DNA from: Nemopilema nomurai
Taxonomy: Eukaryota > Cnidaria > Scyphozoa > Rhizostomeae > Rhizostomatidae
Assembly (NCBI GenBank): GCA_003864495.1
Contig: ML133498.1
Span: 581,418-645,417 of the forward strand
Reading direction: 5' to 3'
Length of the DNA stretch: 64,000 bases
Numbering within the stretch: position 1 is the first letter of the stretch; every line of letters begins with the position of its first letter. Under the pieces are notes generated by a model that searched no databases, had not been told where the DNA came from, and saw only the letters and a program-made list of their open reading frames with translations. Below, piece by piece: positions 10,401 through 21,612 of the stretch. Both the position numbers and the translations under genes were made by a program.

Positions 10401-13400
10401 GAAAAACGCCCTCGAGGCCTGGCGGAAGGAGTCAACAGGACAAACAGCCAGGTGCGAAAATCTAGCAAAAGACCCAAATTCTTCGAAAAAAGAACCAGAA
10501 AAACAACGAAAACGACAAACTTGAAGCAACACAACAAACTCTCTTTGATTCGATTTGGAGGGCACGAAGTTTTCAGCATTTTGAAGTCAGCGAGAGGGCG
10601 TACCTGCCGTTCCCCACGTTGCTGGTACCGCGAGTTTCGGCTCGATTTCTCTCTAAAAAAGGAAAAAAGCCAGAAATCAAACCTCCCGTAACATCATTAA
10701 AGAAGTTAATCGATTGATTATCAGAAATTTCCCTGAAAGCAAGCTATCTAGGTATTTAGAGCCATTTAGAGTGAAAAACGCCCTCGGGGCATGGCGGAAG
10801 GAGGTCAACAGGTCAACGGCCAGGTGCAAAACCACGCACAAAAGCTAGTTTCTCGAGAGAGAAAACCAGAAAAACGGCGATCATAATGCAACAAAACAAA
10901 CTTACTTTGATTCGTTCTAGAGGGCACGACAAAGTTTTCAGCATTTCGTAGCCAGCGAGAGAGCCAGGTGGGGGCGTGCCTGCAGTTTCTCGTGAATTTT
11001 TCTTCTGCCACCGCGAGTTTCGGCTCGATTTCTCACCTAAAATGAGGAAAAAGAATGAAAATCAAATCTCATTTAGCATCATTTTAAGTAAGCAATCAAT
11101 TCAGCATTCAGAAAACATCCTCGAAAGCAGGCAAGCTCGTGGATAGCAAATTTTTCGTGGCGGATGGAAGCTTCCCCAGCGTGAGGTGCATTGGAAAAAT
11201 CGTCAAAAAACCACGGAAATTTAGTTTAGCATCATTAGGAATATCATCAGATCAAAGGAGGAACGAAAAGTACTTACTTAAGGCAGCTTTCCACGGCTAA
11301 ATTCCCAAAAACGCAATGAAAGGCAGATCCGGTAATAATGAGCACGTCCAATCGCACGGGTAGCAAGCAGGAAATGACCCCTGCCCTGTCCCGAGCACGC
11401 TGTTGTTCTCTACTACCGATCTACGCCTCGGTGCTCTGCTGCGACACGTCACTCACGTCGGCAACTTGCATTTCGATTGGTGGAAGAAGACTCTCTTTTG
11501 TCCCCAAACAATACAGGGTGGCACAGCGAGGCACGTGACCGGGGCAAGCTCGGTCGATCGAGGGCAAGAAAATTTTCTCCCCGCTGCCTGGAAATGGCGA
11601 ATCCAAGCAAAAACATGGCGAGTCTCGAGAAAACGCTTGCGAATTTTGGGAAAAAAACCAGACATCTAAAAAGAGGCACTCTTGGCGAACCGTACCGCTA
11701 GGAAAGGGGGAACGTGGCACGAACCGTTCGGGAGCCAGAGCTCGGAGAAGGCGGACGATCGGCGTTCGGCGCGCAGAAAAGTGGCAATGTCCACTAAAAA
11801 TAAGGAAAATTTTGGGAAAAAAACCACCCACGATTGAAGACGAATGCTGGCCGCAGCGAGGGGTGTAAAAACCTTGAGGATCGGGCTTGCGGTGGGGGCA
11901 CCAGGGCGGGGAGAAGGCGGTCGAAAACAGATGGGTCGCAGGAAAACGCAAATATCTCGAAAACTACGCAAAATTTCGAAAAATCCAGCCTTATTGCAAA
12001 TATACAACATATAGGGAGCAAGTTGGAAAAAGAATTTCGGAAATAGGGGCAGTGGTTTGGGAGTTTTTGTGTCGACAACACCTCGGTGTGTAGATCAAAG
12101 GCGCCGCCTCATTTGCATATCCACATTTTAGTATATGTAGATTTCATATTTTGTACAGTTGTGAAATCCAAGATGGCCGCAATTTCGATCAGTTTTGGCA
12201 ATTTGGTCCAATTTTTGATGAGCCATAACTTCTGAACAGCTTTGAGTTAGAACCTAAAAGTGGCTTTTCTTTCCTTCTTTATAAGGAATATGTGAGTCAA
12301 ATTTTATCAAAATCTGAAATGGTGGGTTTTGAAATCCTTCTTTTTGTCCGAGTTTTGTATGGAATCACCTGAAAATTAACTTCATTTGTTAACAGATGTT
12401 AACATCATTTTAGGCAAAGAATGTCAATGGCTCATTAAATGGTACCAGCACCAATACTGGTGCACTAAAGACTGCAAAACGAAACAAGCGAGCAGCTGAG
12501 GTGAGTCTCATGCATCACCAAGAAAAGGCTACTGTTTGTATACTAGAGAACCACTCATGAAACACGTGTTTTGGCTAGTTCTTGCATTCCCAAGTGATGT
12601 GTGTTTTTTAGCCAGATTTCAAATTGAAGCCATGGTAGTGAACGGTGATTAGTTCTGTTACCATGAGAACTGGTGCAGCAGAAAGCTTCAGCCCAGTTCG
12701 ACAGGCCAAGTTGGAACATTTGCACTTTAAGCTACACCTAATCATCCAGATTGATGGAATCAGTAGGTTGTGACGAACGGTTTCTTTGAAAATTAAGAAA
12801 CACTGTCTCAAGTAGCCAAAAGAAGAATTCACATTGTATCACTTTTGATCGACGGTTAAATGGAAAAGTTATTGGCTGTCTATGATTCTTATTCAGCCAT
12901 AAGAAAATGAAGAGATTTCAACGTGAACGAGTTTTGACTCTGATGATGTTGTTGTGTCAATATGGGAAAATATTCTATCAACTTTGAAAAAAAGGCGTAT
13001 GCCCAGTTAGTGTGAAAAGGTTGGTGCAAAGAAAACGAATGTGAGCATAATCGACTGAATAATGTCAACATTTTGTTCAAGAGTTCAGATTAATCGTGAT
13101 TTGAGGAAATAGGTTTTGGACATCTTATCCCGTGTTTGGTCTAATTGAAGGGACAAACGACAGACGTGTGTTAACTAAACAACCTATGACGGTTGTTGCA
13201 CGAACTCTGTGTGTTCTGGGGTGTGTATCGCAATGTTCTGTTTGGGAGGTTGGTTGGCTGCCGTTCGTGTTTTGCCATTTGACAGCTGTGTTTCTTTTTG
13301 CCATTTGACAGCTGTGTTTCTTTTTGCCATTTGACAGCTGTGTTTCTTTTTGCCATTTGACAGCTGTGTTTCTTTCAGAGTTCTGATGTGAGGACACCCA

Positions 13401-16400
13401 TGTCAGGTGCTTATATGCTTGTTATTTATGCAAGGCCTGCGGCCGACGAAAACTTCTACCTTGAAAGTAAGTCGCCTCCTTTTATATCTACGTAATTAAA
13501 AAGTGCACTTCCCTTATTGATCTACAATTTGCAGAAGATTTGTTATTGAGACATGCTTGTTGCATTTCCAGGGCTTTAGATTACTTCCCTAGTTGCCAAT
13601 AGGAACTTGTTTTGCCAGTCAACTTATACCTCATTTTTTCATTCTTTTTCAGTTGCTGTTGAGATGAAAGGAAAACGTGGGTATTTATCTGCAACAGAGT
13701 GGCCACTTCTTCCAGTAAGCACGTGATTTTTCATCGTATTATTATCCATGTGTAATCTAGTCAAGTTGCCGATAATTCAGATCATCAAATTGAAAAGACT
13801 GTACTTTAGTTTATTGTCCTACACTCTTATTTATCTCAGGCGATGCCGAATCGAATTTATTTGGGTAGGGATAACACAAAGCGCCTATGAGTTTGTGCCA
13901 AACCTAAACACCGAAATTTTCTCAGCATAAGTGGTGAAATGACCTTTAGGGTTCAGCCGTACTTCGATAATCTGTTTAGTGCCTAATACGCTGTCCTAAC
14001 TTGACCATGACTATTGCGCTTTACACTTTCTTTCTCGCTCTCAGTTTAATGTACCCAAAGACGGGCCCTAGGATTTGATGCTGATGATTGTGACTGCAAG
14101 TGGCCGATGATGGGATAGTGTTTTCTGGTGCTTGAGCCTCACCCTGCCTGAAATGTTCCCTTTTTAATTTGTACTGAAAGTCAACAGTTGTGTTCAGTTG
14201 GAACTGCGTTCAATGATACAAATTCCAAAGTGTCCTTAGAAGTGGCGCATATTGCGAGCTGCGTTGTGAGCATTTACCTTAAATTTGCTGTGTTTTTGGC
14301 CCTCGCCTTAATTGACTGCTTCCCTGCTGTTCAGTTCTTCGGTGTGATGTCACTTGTATACCTGGTGTATGCAGCTGGCTGGCTGGTTGCATCCTGCTTG
14401 AACTGGAGAGACCTGTTGCGTATCCAGGTATGCCTTGAAATTCCATGGCAGAAATGCCTCTAAAATCAATCCCTTCTTCAACTGAGGTAAAATAAGTTGC
14501 GATAGAGTTCTTAAGTTCGATAAACTTGGGATGGTTTTTTCTTACAATCTCTTTAGTTGATAACATGTGCAAACTATCCATTCGCAGATCATCTGGTTTT
14601 TATTGCAAACTGCTTTAACGATATGAATTTTTACATTTAGCCTCTTTGCTCCTTTTTATATTAAAGTTGTAATTTTTTCAACAATAAATGTCTATCAGAT
14701 AATATTTAACTGGTTCAGAGGTCACTTTTCATCAAGTCGATTGTTATGTCAAAGCCTTAAGTCATTGTTTCCAAATAAGATCTAAGGTGCCTTCCATCAA
14801 ATGTGCCTTCCATCAAATGTGCCTTCCATCAAATGTGCCTTCCATCAAATGTGCCTTCCATCAAATGTGCCTTCCATCAAATGTGCCTTCCATCAAATGT
14901 GCCTTCCATCAAATGTGCCTTCCATCAAATGTGCCTTCCATCAAATGTGCCTTCCATCAAATGTGCCTTCCATCAAAATGTGCCTTCCATCAAATGTGCC
15001 TTCCATCAAATGTGCCTTCCATCAAATGTGCCTTCCATCAAATGTGCCTTCCATCAAATGTGCCTTCCATCAAATGTGCCTTCCATCAAATGTGCCTTCC
15101 ATCAAATGTGCCTTCCATCAAATGTGCCTTCCATCAAATGTGCCTTCCATCAAATGTGCCTTCCATCAAATGTGCCTTCCATCAAATGTGCCTTCCATCA
15201 AATTTGCCTTCCATCAAATGTGCCTTCCATCAAATGTGCCTTCCATCAAATGTGCCTTCCATCAAATTTGCCTTCCATCAAATGTGCCTTCCATCAAATG
15301 TGCCTTCCATCAAATGTGCCTTCCATCAAATGTGCCTTCCATCAAATTTGCCTTCCATCAAATGTGCCTTCCATCAAATGTGCCTTCCATCAAATGTGCC
15401 TTCCATCAAATTTGCCTTCCATCAAATGTGCCTTCCATCAAATGTGCCTTCCATCAAATGTGCCTTCCATCAAATGTGCCTTCCATCAAATGTGCCTTCC
15501 ATCAAATGTGCCTTCCATCAAATGTGCCTTCCATCAAATGTGCCAGTCCTTCGTTCCTTCTGACCAGTTATTTGGGAGCTCTGAAACCTGCAATGCATCT
15601 TAACATCGTCATTTCCTGTGAAATTGTTTTCAAGTGTGTCTATTCAAATGTTTTTGCAGTTTTGGATTGGTGCAGTTGTCGCTTTAGGTGAGTTTTCATG
15701 ATGAGTTTGAATCCGCTTTTTGTTGCTATTGTGAAATCTATTTAAGGTTACGGTAAACGTTTTGAACACGAAAATTGGTTTTTCCTTCCTAAAGGCCAAA
15801 CTGTTCAAGGAATCTGGGTAAACTATATATTCGATGCACAAGATTATGGCGTATCTAGCCAGATTTTTCCACCCTCTCACATCTGTATTTGGGTATAAAA
15901 GACGGACCAGAGCAAATAAAAAAATCTTGAGACATAATTTGGTTGCCCAACATCTGCCCTGGCCGTGTGCAAATTTTCGAGCCATTCGATTGGTTCCTTG
16001 GGTACAAAATAGCTTTTTCGTACATGTATGTAGAGGAATTTCGAGTCCGGAGAAAACAGGATTTTACTGATCGCACTTGCGATGATACACATCGGGATCA
16101 TATTACCAACAATGTAATCCGGGTCAAGTAGTTTAGGCTTTAAGATCAATTAGCGTCTTTAAATAAGCACAACAACCCATGGATACTCTTACATAAACCA
16201 CAGGAAGCAGAACAAGGATAATCGGCTTAACAGGTCGAGGGATTTGAAAACCGCTGCTAGAAACTTTGATAAGAAAATTATGGAAACCTTCGTTTAAACG
16301 GGATTCTCTCTATTTTCAAAACTTCTTCTAGCTTCAAACATGGCATCGTTATGTACCTTATTAATCAGAATGGGAAGTAATCGAAAAATAAATGTTTTTG

Positions 16401-19400
16401 TCCAAAAAACGTTTACCGTAACCTTAATACAGTAATCAAACGTTACAATTTCTTTTACGCTACATCTGCAGAAAAATGGCTCTAGGGCAATTTTTTATTC
16501 ATATTAGAGATGACATTTTACGAATGCACTTAATAATGTTTCCCTTAGGAATGTTGGAGAAAGCACTCTTCTATTCGGAGTATCAAAATGTCAACCACAC
16601 TGGCGAAGAGTGTAAGTAAAGTTATGCAACATCTGCCTCTGTACCTATTGTTGATCCAAGCACCCTTATCAGAGAGTGGTGTCTTCTCTTGATCCAAGCA
16701 CCCTTATTAGAGAGTGGTGTCTTCTATTGATCAAAGCACCCTTATTAGAGAGTGGTGTCTTCTATTGATCCAAGCACCCTTATTAGAGAGTGGTGTCTTC
16801 TATTGATCCAAGCACCCTTATCAGAGAGTGGTGTCCTCTATTGATCCAAGCACCCTTATTAGAGAGTGGTGTCTTCTCTTGATCCAAGCACCCTTATTAG
16901 AGAGTGGTGTCTTCTATTGATCCAAGCACCCTTATTAGAGAGTGGTGTCTTCTATTGACCCAAGCACCCTTATTAGAGAGTGGTGTCTTCTCTTGATCCA
17001 AGCACCCTTATTAGAGAGTGGTGTCTTCTATTGATCCAAGCACCCTTATTAGAGAGTGGTGTCTTCTCTTGATCCAAGCACCCTTATTAGAGAGTGGTGT
17101 CTTCTATTGATCCAAGCACCCTTATTAGAGAGTGGTGTCTTCTATTGATCCAAGCACCCTTATTAGAGAGTGGTGTCTTCTATTGATCCAAGCACCCTTA
17201 TTAGAGAGTGGTGTCTTCTATTGATCCAAGCACCCTTATTATAGAGTGGTGTCTTCTCTTGATCCAAGCACCCTTATTATAGAGTGGTGTCTTCTCTTGA
17301 TCCAAGCACCCTTATTAGAGAGTGGTGTCTTCTTTTGATCCAAGCACCCTTATTAGAGAGTGGTGTCTTCTCTTGATCCAAGCACCCTTATTATAGAGTG
17401 GTGTCTTCTATCGATCTACGTGCCGTTACCGGGTCCACGGGTCCGCTTTTGATCCTAGCAACCTCGTTGGAACAAAGTGTCCTTTTTTGATTCAATCCCC
17501 TTCGTTTGATTTTAGTATGCCATATGCTGGATCAATTGCTTTGTAGAATTTTGTCAGTGTTATTTAATCAATGAAGTGTTTTCTGACAATTTTAGGACAT
17601 AATAAGCGTCAATACTTTTTCTAGCCAATGGTCTGGTGGTGTTTGCTGAACTAATCTCTTGCGTCAAAAGGACTTTGGCAAGAATTCTCGTCATAATTGT
17701 GAGCATGGGCTTCGGCATTGTTAAGTATGTCTTTAAAGTGCCATCTTTCTGTATTCTTCAAAGTGCCTTATTCTCGAAATCGTGCGTTTTCAGTTCATAG
17801 TTTTTATATTATGTGTAAATAATAATTGCTAAAGTGTTTGGTTTTGGAGACGTGCACTGAAAATTATATTTTGAAATTCTCTTACGTTTTTAATATGAAA
17901 CTGACAAATTATTTCTGATAGTTGTAAGATTGTGTTTGAGACTCTTTTATCTTCCTTTTTTCCTGTAAGGCCACGTCTTGGCGCTGCACTTCCGAAGATC
18001 CTTGCATGCGGGTTGCTGTTTTTGATTTTGGCCACAATCGAAGGCTGTTTCAGGGCGCTTAGTGTAAGTTCTCGTTCATTTGTTTAATGACATGTAATTG
18101 TCCGAGCTTTTCCGGTCATCTTTTGTGTCCTCTTTTGCCGTGCAACCATTTCAAAAATCTTTTTCATTTCAGCCAAAAGCGGCGCCCTCCAGACAACAGA
18201 TGATTGCTGCTATACCTCTGGTGGTTCTGGACTCTGTGCTCTGTTGGTGGATATCCTTTTTGCTTCCAAATCTTGCCTCTTTTCAACTTTTTAGTGTTGC
18301 GTTATAATTGATATTTCATAGAGATGTATTATCGTGTCAGGCAGTAACAACGTTTCATGTTTCCTTGACTCGTTTGTACGTATTCACTGCCCTGGTTCAA
18401 ACAACAAGGACTCTCCGCATCAGGAAAAATACTGTCAAGCTCTCCCTTTATCGACACTTCACCAACACCCTCATTTTCGCAGTTTTAGGTAAGTTTCTTG
18501 TGTTTTGCAATCTCTTAAAAGCTCAGCTATTGTGCCTATCATGACGGGACTCTAGGCCATCCAGATTCCCATCACGTAAGGCACTTACAGTTAAAAAAAT
18601 TACAATATTTTAAATGAAGAGAAACATGTGTTTTCCATTATGTGTCCTCCAACTGGAGCTTGATATTCCGTTCTCTTGTTAACATTCCTTTAGTGATTAG
18701 ATGTATCAGAAGTTGTTTGAGCGTTGCCATCCTTTTTCTTAAATCAGCCTCGATAATCTTCATGGCATGGTCAATAAAAACACATACGTATGGCGATTGT
18801 ACGGTGAGCTTTTATTTATTGTTATCCGTTACTTTCTGCATGTCTTCTCGCGTCTCTTATTGCTCAAGCATGCTGGGTAGGACTTCGCTTGCATTCAATC
18901 AAATGGTCCTTCAATTGCAGGACTGGACCGAAGTTTGGTTGGACGATGCCTTCTGGCCCTTCCTGTTTTCACTTGTTCTTTTGGTCATAATGATCCTCTG
19001 GAGACCTACAAATAATAATCAAAGGTAATGGCAGATCTTTCGATCAAGCAAAAGTTTAGCTATGACATTTACCATTTTCTCGAGGGACTTTGAACCTGCA
19101 CTGCGCCTACAAAGCAAATCACTGGATGCAGCCTTACTTGTTTTACCACAATCTTGCCAATCAGTAAGGCCCTGCATGTTTTACCACAATCTTGCCAATC
19201 AGTAAGGCCCTGCATGTTTTACCACAATCTTGCCAATCAGTAAGGCCCTGCATGTTTTACCACAATCTTGCCAATCAGTAAGGCCCTGCATGTTTTACCA
19301 CAATCTTGCCAATCAGTAAGGTCCTGCATGCTTCATTCAAGCGACATTTAGACATGCTGTTTGCAGTTTCGCCTACCCGCCATGTGTTGTTCATTCTAGA

Positions 19401-20424
19401 TATGCATTCACGCCGCTTGTTGACGCTAGTGATGAGGACGATGAAGTGAATCTGTCTGAAGCTTTCGGTAAACTTGTTTCCTTCTTCGCAGCCTCGTTTG
19501 CATGCCCTTCCACATTTCTTAGTCTCTCTGTTATGAAACGTCCTTTTCTGTTAACCTTAGACGGAATGAAACTCCGTGGCATGAGGAAAGAGTCAAATGG
19601 GAACCTGAAGAACAGATCGGCAGTAAGAGAAGTTTGTTTTGCCTTTGTAAAGCAGTCCATCTCGCCGTTCCTTGTGTCTTTGTGGCACATGTTTGCTCAC
19701 TTCTAATCGCAGGGTACCTTGATTATAGGATGACGATTTGAAGTGGGTTGAAGAGAACATCCCGTCGATCCCGACTACGTGAGTATATCTGGCCTCTTTC
19801 GTTGTTGCAGCCTTTATTACAATTATTACAATGTTATTACAATTTAACAAATGGCAATGCTCTGGGGTTTCATCCCCGCGCTCTTCCTTACGAGAAAGCT
19901 TTAAAATAACACTGACCTCCCCCAAAGACTATTTGGAGATAATGTTTGCCCCAAGGCCGTTACAATTCAGCACTAACAACAAGAACTGATTTGTTTGATG
20001 TCAAACATGAACTTCCTTTCTGGCTTTCCCTTTCAGATCTTGCTAGATAGTAACTTTACCTTTGTTTAGTTTATTTAGTTGGTTTTTTAATCTTAATTCG
20101 GCAGTCAGTTTGTTTAACTTTTCAATCTTGTCCTGACAGTGTGCTTCCGAGTTTAGATTCAGATGAGGTGAGGTTTTTTTATTTTCAAAAAGTTTTTTCT
20201 TGTATTTGCTGCTTTTAAATCGTTCTACTGATGATATATCCCTTTTTAATTCTTTCCCTCATATGAGCTTCTCGAGAGCAATTGCGCACAGACATCTAAG
20301 GCAATATTATTGCTTCAAATTGAGGGCATCGTATGCAACAAGTAACATAATCAAGGAGGCTAATGCCGACACCCTTTTTTAGGAAATCATGACCACGAAA
20401 TTGGAAATGTCAAAAATGGAATAA
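4406..20424 (+). CDS. TMEM87A: TMEM87A/B homologue, seven-pass Golgi membrane protein
   Basis: Twenty-two exons encode 538 residues, close to vertebrate TMEM87A: 4406-4504, 5480-5543, 6011-6108, 6768-6869, 7143-7184, 12414-12500, 13379-13466, 13653-13714, 14335-14427, 15660-15687, 16549-16611, 17625-17724, 17970-18063, 18173-18250, 18380-18488, 18748-18803, 18921-19024, 19400-19467, 19561-19622, 19729-19778, 20140-20167, 20383-20424. All phases agree. A signal peptide ([15 protein letters not shown]) precedes a lumenal domain of about 190 residues with NGS and NGT sequons. Seven hydrophobic segments follow from residue 215. Family landmarks include [70 protein letters not shown] and an acidic tail with [16 protein letters not shown]87 proteins lie in the Golgi and secretory membranes; cation-channel, pH and mechanosensing roles have been proposed. 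Intron 5 is 5.2 kb, and intron 14 is U12-type. Confidence 0.93.
5200..5242. repeat. Short perfect hairpin, 11-bp arms
   Basis: AAGGAGCCTCA at 5200-5210 is exactly repeated inverted at 5232-5242 with a 21-bp spacer, in TMEM87 intron 1. It may be a remnant of a small inverted-repeat element. No conserved ncRNA family is recognised. Confidence 0.5.
8223..8741. mobile_element. Foldback/MITE-like element, near-perfect 245-bp inverted repeats
   Basis: The left arm (8223-8469) and right arm (8497-8741) are inverted copies differing by only a few bases, for example three extra bases near 8382 and a small change near 8408. A loop of 27 bp separates them. The termini begin GCCCCCAAAACCCCGC and are bordered by TA on both sides, which would suit a Tc1/mariner-type TA target. 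There is no coding capacity beyond mirrored open frames made by the palindrome. It lies in TMEM87 intron 5, so the pre-mRNA there could fold into a hairpin of about 245 bp. Confidence 0.85.
10380..11150. repeat. Diverged tandem duplication, unit about 370 bp, in TMEM87 intron 5
   Basis: The segment starting AGAATGAAAAACGCCCTCG at about 10394 recurs as AGAGTGAAAAACGCCCTCG at about 10768. In both copies the order continues with GGCGGAAGGAG, a GCCAGGTGC stretch, AAAGTTTTCAGCATTT-type sequence, CGCGAGTTTCGGCTCGATTTCTC and CATCATT. The copies differ at many positions, so this is an old duplication. No open frame is shared, which makes a non-coding repeat likely. Confidence 0.65.
11160..12110. other. 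GC-rich non-coding block in TMEM87 intron 5
   Basis: This stretch is clearly richer in G+C than the rest of the intron. It carries internally related segments, such as AATTTTGGGAAAAAAACCA at about 11641 and again near 11807. Several overlapping open frames of up to 176 codons on both strands follow from the composition. None has a recognisable domain, and their amino-acid make-up (Phe/Pro/Ser) looks non-coding. With the 370-bp duplication to its left it may form one old non-autonomous mobile element, but no termini were found. Confidence 0.4.
13274..13378. repeat. 26-bp minisatellite, four copies, abutting a splice acceptor
   Basis: GCCATTTGACAGCTGTGTTT recurs every 26 bp (13274, 13300, 13326, 13352). 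The last copy runs directly into the true TTTCTTTCAG acceptor of TMEM87 exon 7 at 13378. Each copy contains a pyrimidine run followed by a GACAG, so each could act as a decoy acceptor. Confidence 0.9.
14788..15544. repeat. 16-bp minisatellite, about 47 copies, in TMEM87 intron 9
   Basis: The unit is TGCCTTCCATCAAATG. A few copies have T for G giving AATTTGCC, and one copy has an extra A at about 14977. The unit length is not a multiple of three and contains no stop in any plus-strand frame. All three frames are therefore open for 250-300 codons and spell the same 16-residue peptide in different registers. These frames are artefacts of the repeat, not genes. Confidence 0.95.
15742..16427. mobile_element. 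Non-autonomous TTAA-flanked element with about 18-bp inverted repeats
   Basis: GGTTACGGTAAACGTTTT at 15746 is matched inverted by AAAACGTTTACCGTAACC ending at 16423. TTAA borders both ends (15742-15745 and 16424-16427). The 680-bp interior has only short frames without domains. It sits in TMEM87 intron 10. The TTAA flanks resemble those of the Harbinger element, but the terminal sequences differ, so a common mobilising transposase is not shown. Confidence 0.75.
16651..17410. repeat. 38-bp minisatellite, 20 copies, in TMEM87 intron 11
   Basis: The unit starts TTGATCCAAGCACCCTTATT and continues AGAGAGTGGTGTCTTCTA. The 760-bp array equals exactly 20 units without indels. Variation is limited to single bases: CTC or CTA at the unit end, TATTAT for TATTAG and TATCAG for TATTAG. 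It ends at a degenerate GATCTACGTGCC. Confidence 0.95.
18251..18379 (+). other. U12-type AT-AC intron of TMEM87 (intron 14)
   Basis: Exon 14 ends in TGG TGG and the intron begins ATATCCTTTTT, the minor-spliceosome AT-AC donor consensus. The branch element TTCCTTGAC lies at 18361-18369. The intron ends in AC at 18378-18379, 11 nt after the branch adenosine. Joining here gives [20 protein letters not shown], which keeps the family sequence in frame. No GT-AG alternative in the stretch does the same. Confidence 0.9.
19141..19330. repeat. 38-bp minisatellite, five copies, in TMEM87 intron 17
   Basis: The unit starts TTTTACCACAATCTTGCCAA and continues TCAGTAAGGCCCTGCATG. Copies start at 19141, 19179, 19217, 19255 and 19293. 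They are identical except for one C-to-T change in the last. The sequence is unrelated to the 38-bp array in intron 11 although the period is the same. Confidence 0.93.
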
Positions 20425-21612
20425 TTCAAATGGATCAAGTAAGAGTGAGATGTTTTCGAAATTAAATTTGGCACAATGCATTCTTCTATGTGATAATAGT
20501 TTTCTTCAAATCAAAGTTGTACCTCGTACTTTTACGTAACAAAGTACGTTCTTTCAAGTCTTTAGCAGAATTTCATGTTCTTCCAAGTAAGATGTCGCTT
20601 TAAATTTGTTTCCAAGATAGATTCATCAATACGAAACTTTTGACTCATACTCATACTTTATTCGTCTGCTCGTACATTCACTCTTTGAGATTTACTAACA
20701 CTTTTTAGGTCTGCTTCGTGCACTGAAGAGGGCTGAATGTATGACTGAATTTCTTCTCGTTTGTATGCGGAAGACGGGGACTGATTATTAATGCTCGTTC
20801 AAATCATTATTTGTCGGCTTTGTTGTCAGGGGGCTACTTCTCTGCACATTTGTAATTTCTAATCGCAGAATGCAATAACTTTATTGGTTTGTAGCACCCA
20901 AACAATTGTTTCTTAACATGTTATTCCTTATTCTCAATTTTGGTTTGAAAAAGTGCCAGTATCTAAGAACTACTTTTATACAAAACTATGTGACAGAAAA
21001 AGACCCTGCTCCTCGGCACTTCCTGCATCTTTGACTTAAACAACTGTGAAATGTAACAGCACCGGCCTTGAAATCCAGTGTTCCACCCCTGGGCTCTCAA
21101 AGGTCTGTGCTCATCTATTCTCCGGCATTGTCGGACAAGGAGATCCTCGAAGGCTTCGTTGCACTAACTGAAATTAAATCGCAATGAAAGTGTCACTGGC
21201 AGCTAGAATTGTATTTCTGAATTCCTTGCTGATTCAAGGAGCCATAGTTGTCGAATTCGCCTCAAATAATATGGAAGGTTGCCAGAAGTAATACAATTTA
21301 ACGATGTGTTGTTCATGCACAGTGACTGTTGTAGAATTCCATCCGAAAACCGTAAATGTAAAACACACAACGTATCCCAGTTCTTATTACGGATTTAGTG
21401 TCACCGTCTAAAAGTAAATCGGTACAAATATCTTTACCTCCTATTCTTTAGTAAGAATGTATACCAATGTCATTCATGTTATGTCCAAATTCAATGAATC
21501 GGACCACTACCTAGAGCTCTACGTTCCTACCCTGTCAAACCTATCTAGAATTGCAAGATAAAATAATCATGGTAATTTTTGGCGCAAAAGACAAATCTTC
21601 ACGGGTTTTTTG
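20425..21612. other. TMEM87 3' UTR and intergenic sequence
   Basis: Follows the TMEM87 stop codon. Nothing coding is recognised. No canonical AATAAA was identified with confidence, so the end of the transcript is undefined. Confidence 0.4.

Noticed and set aside
11421..11951. 176-codon minus-strand frame in the GC-rich block
   Set aside because: Several overlapping frames of similar length exist on both strands, with no domain and a composition-driven residue bias.
14787..15691. Three long open frames (258-296 codons) in the 16-bp array
   Set aside because: They exist only because the 16-bp unit has no stop codon; the array lies between two well-supported TMEM87 exons.
16651..17410. CRISPR-like regular repeats
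   Set aside because: The repeats are directly contiguous with no unique spacers, in an animal intron: a minisatellite.
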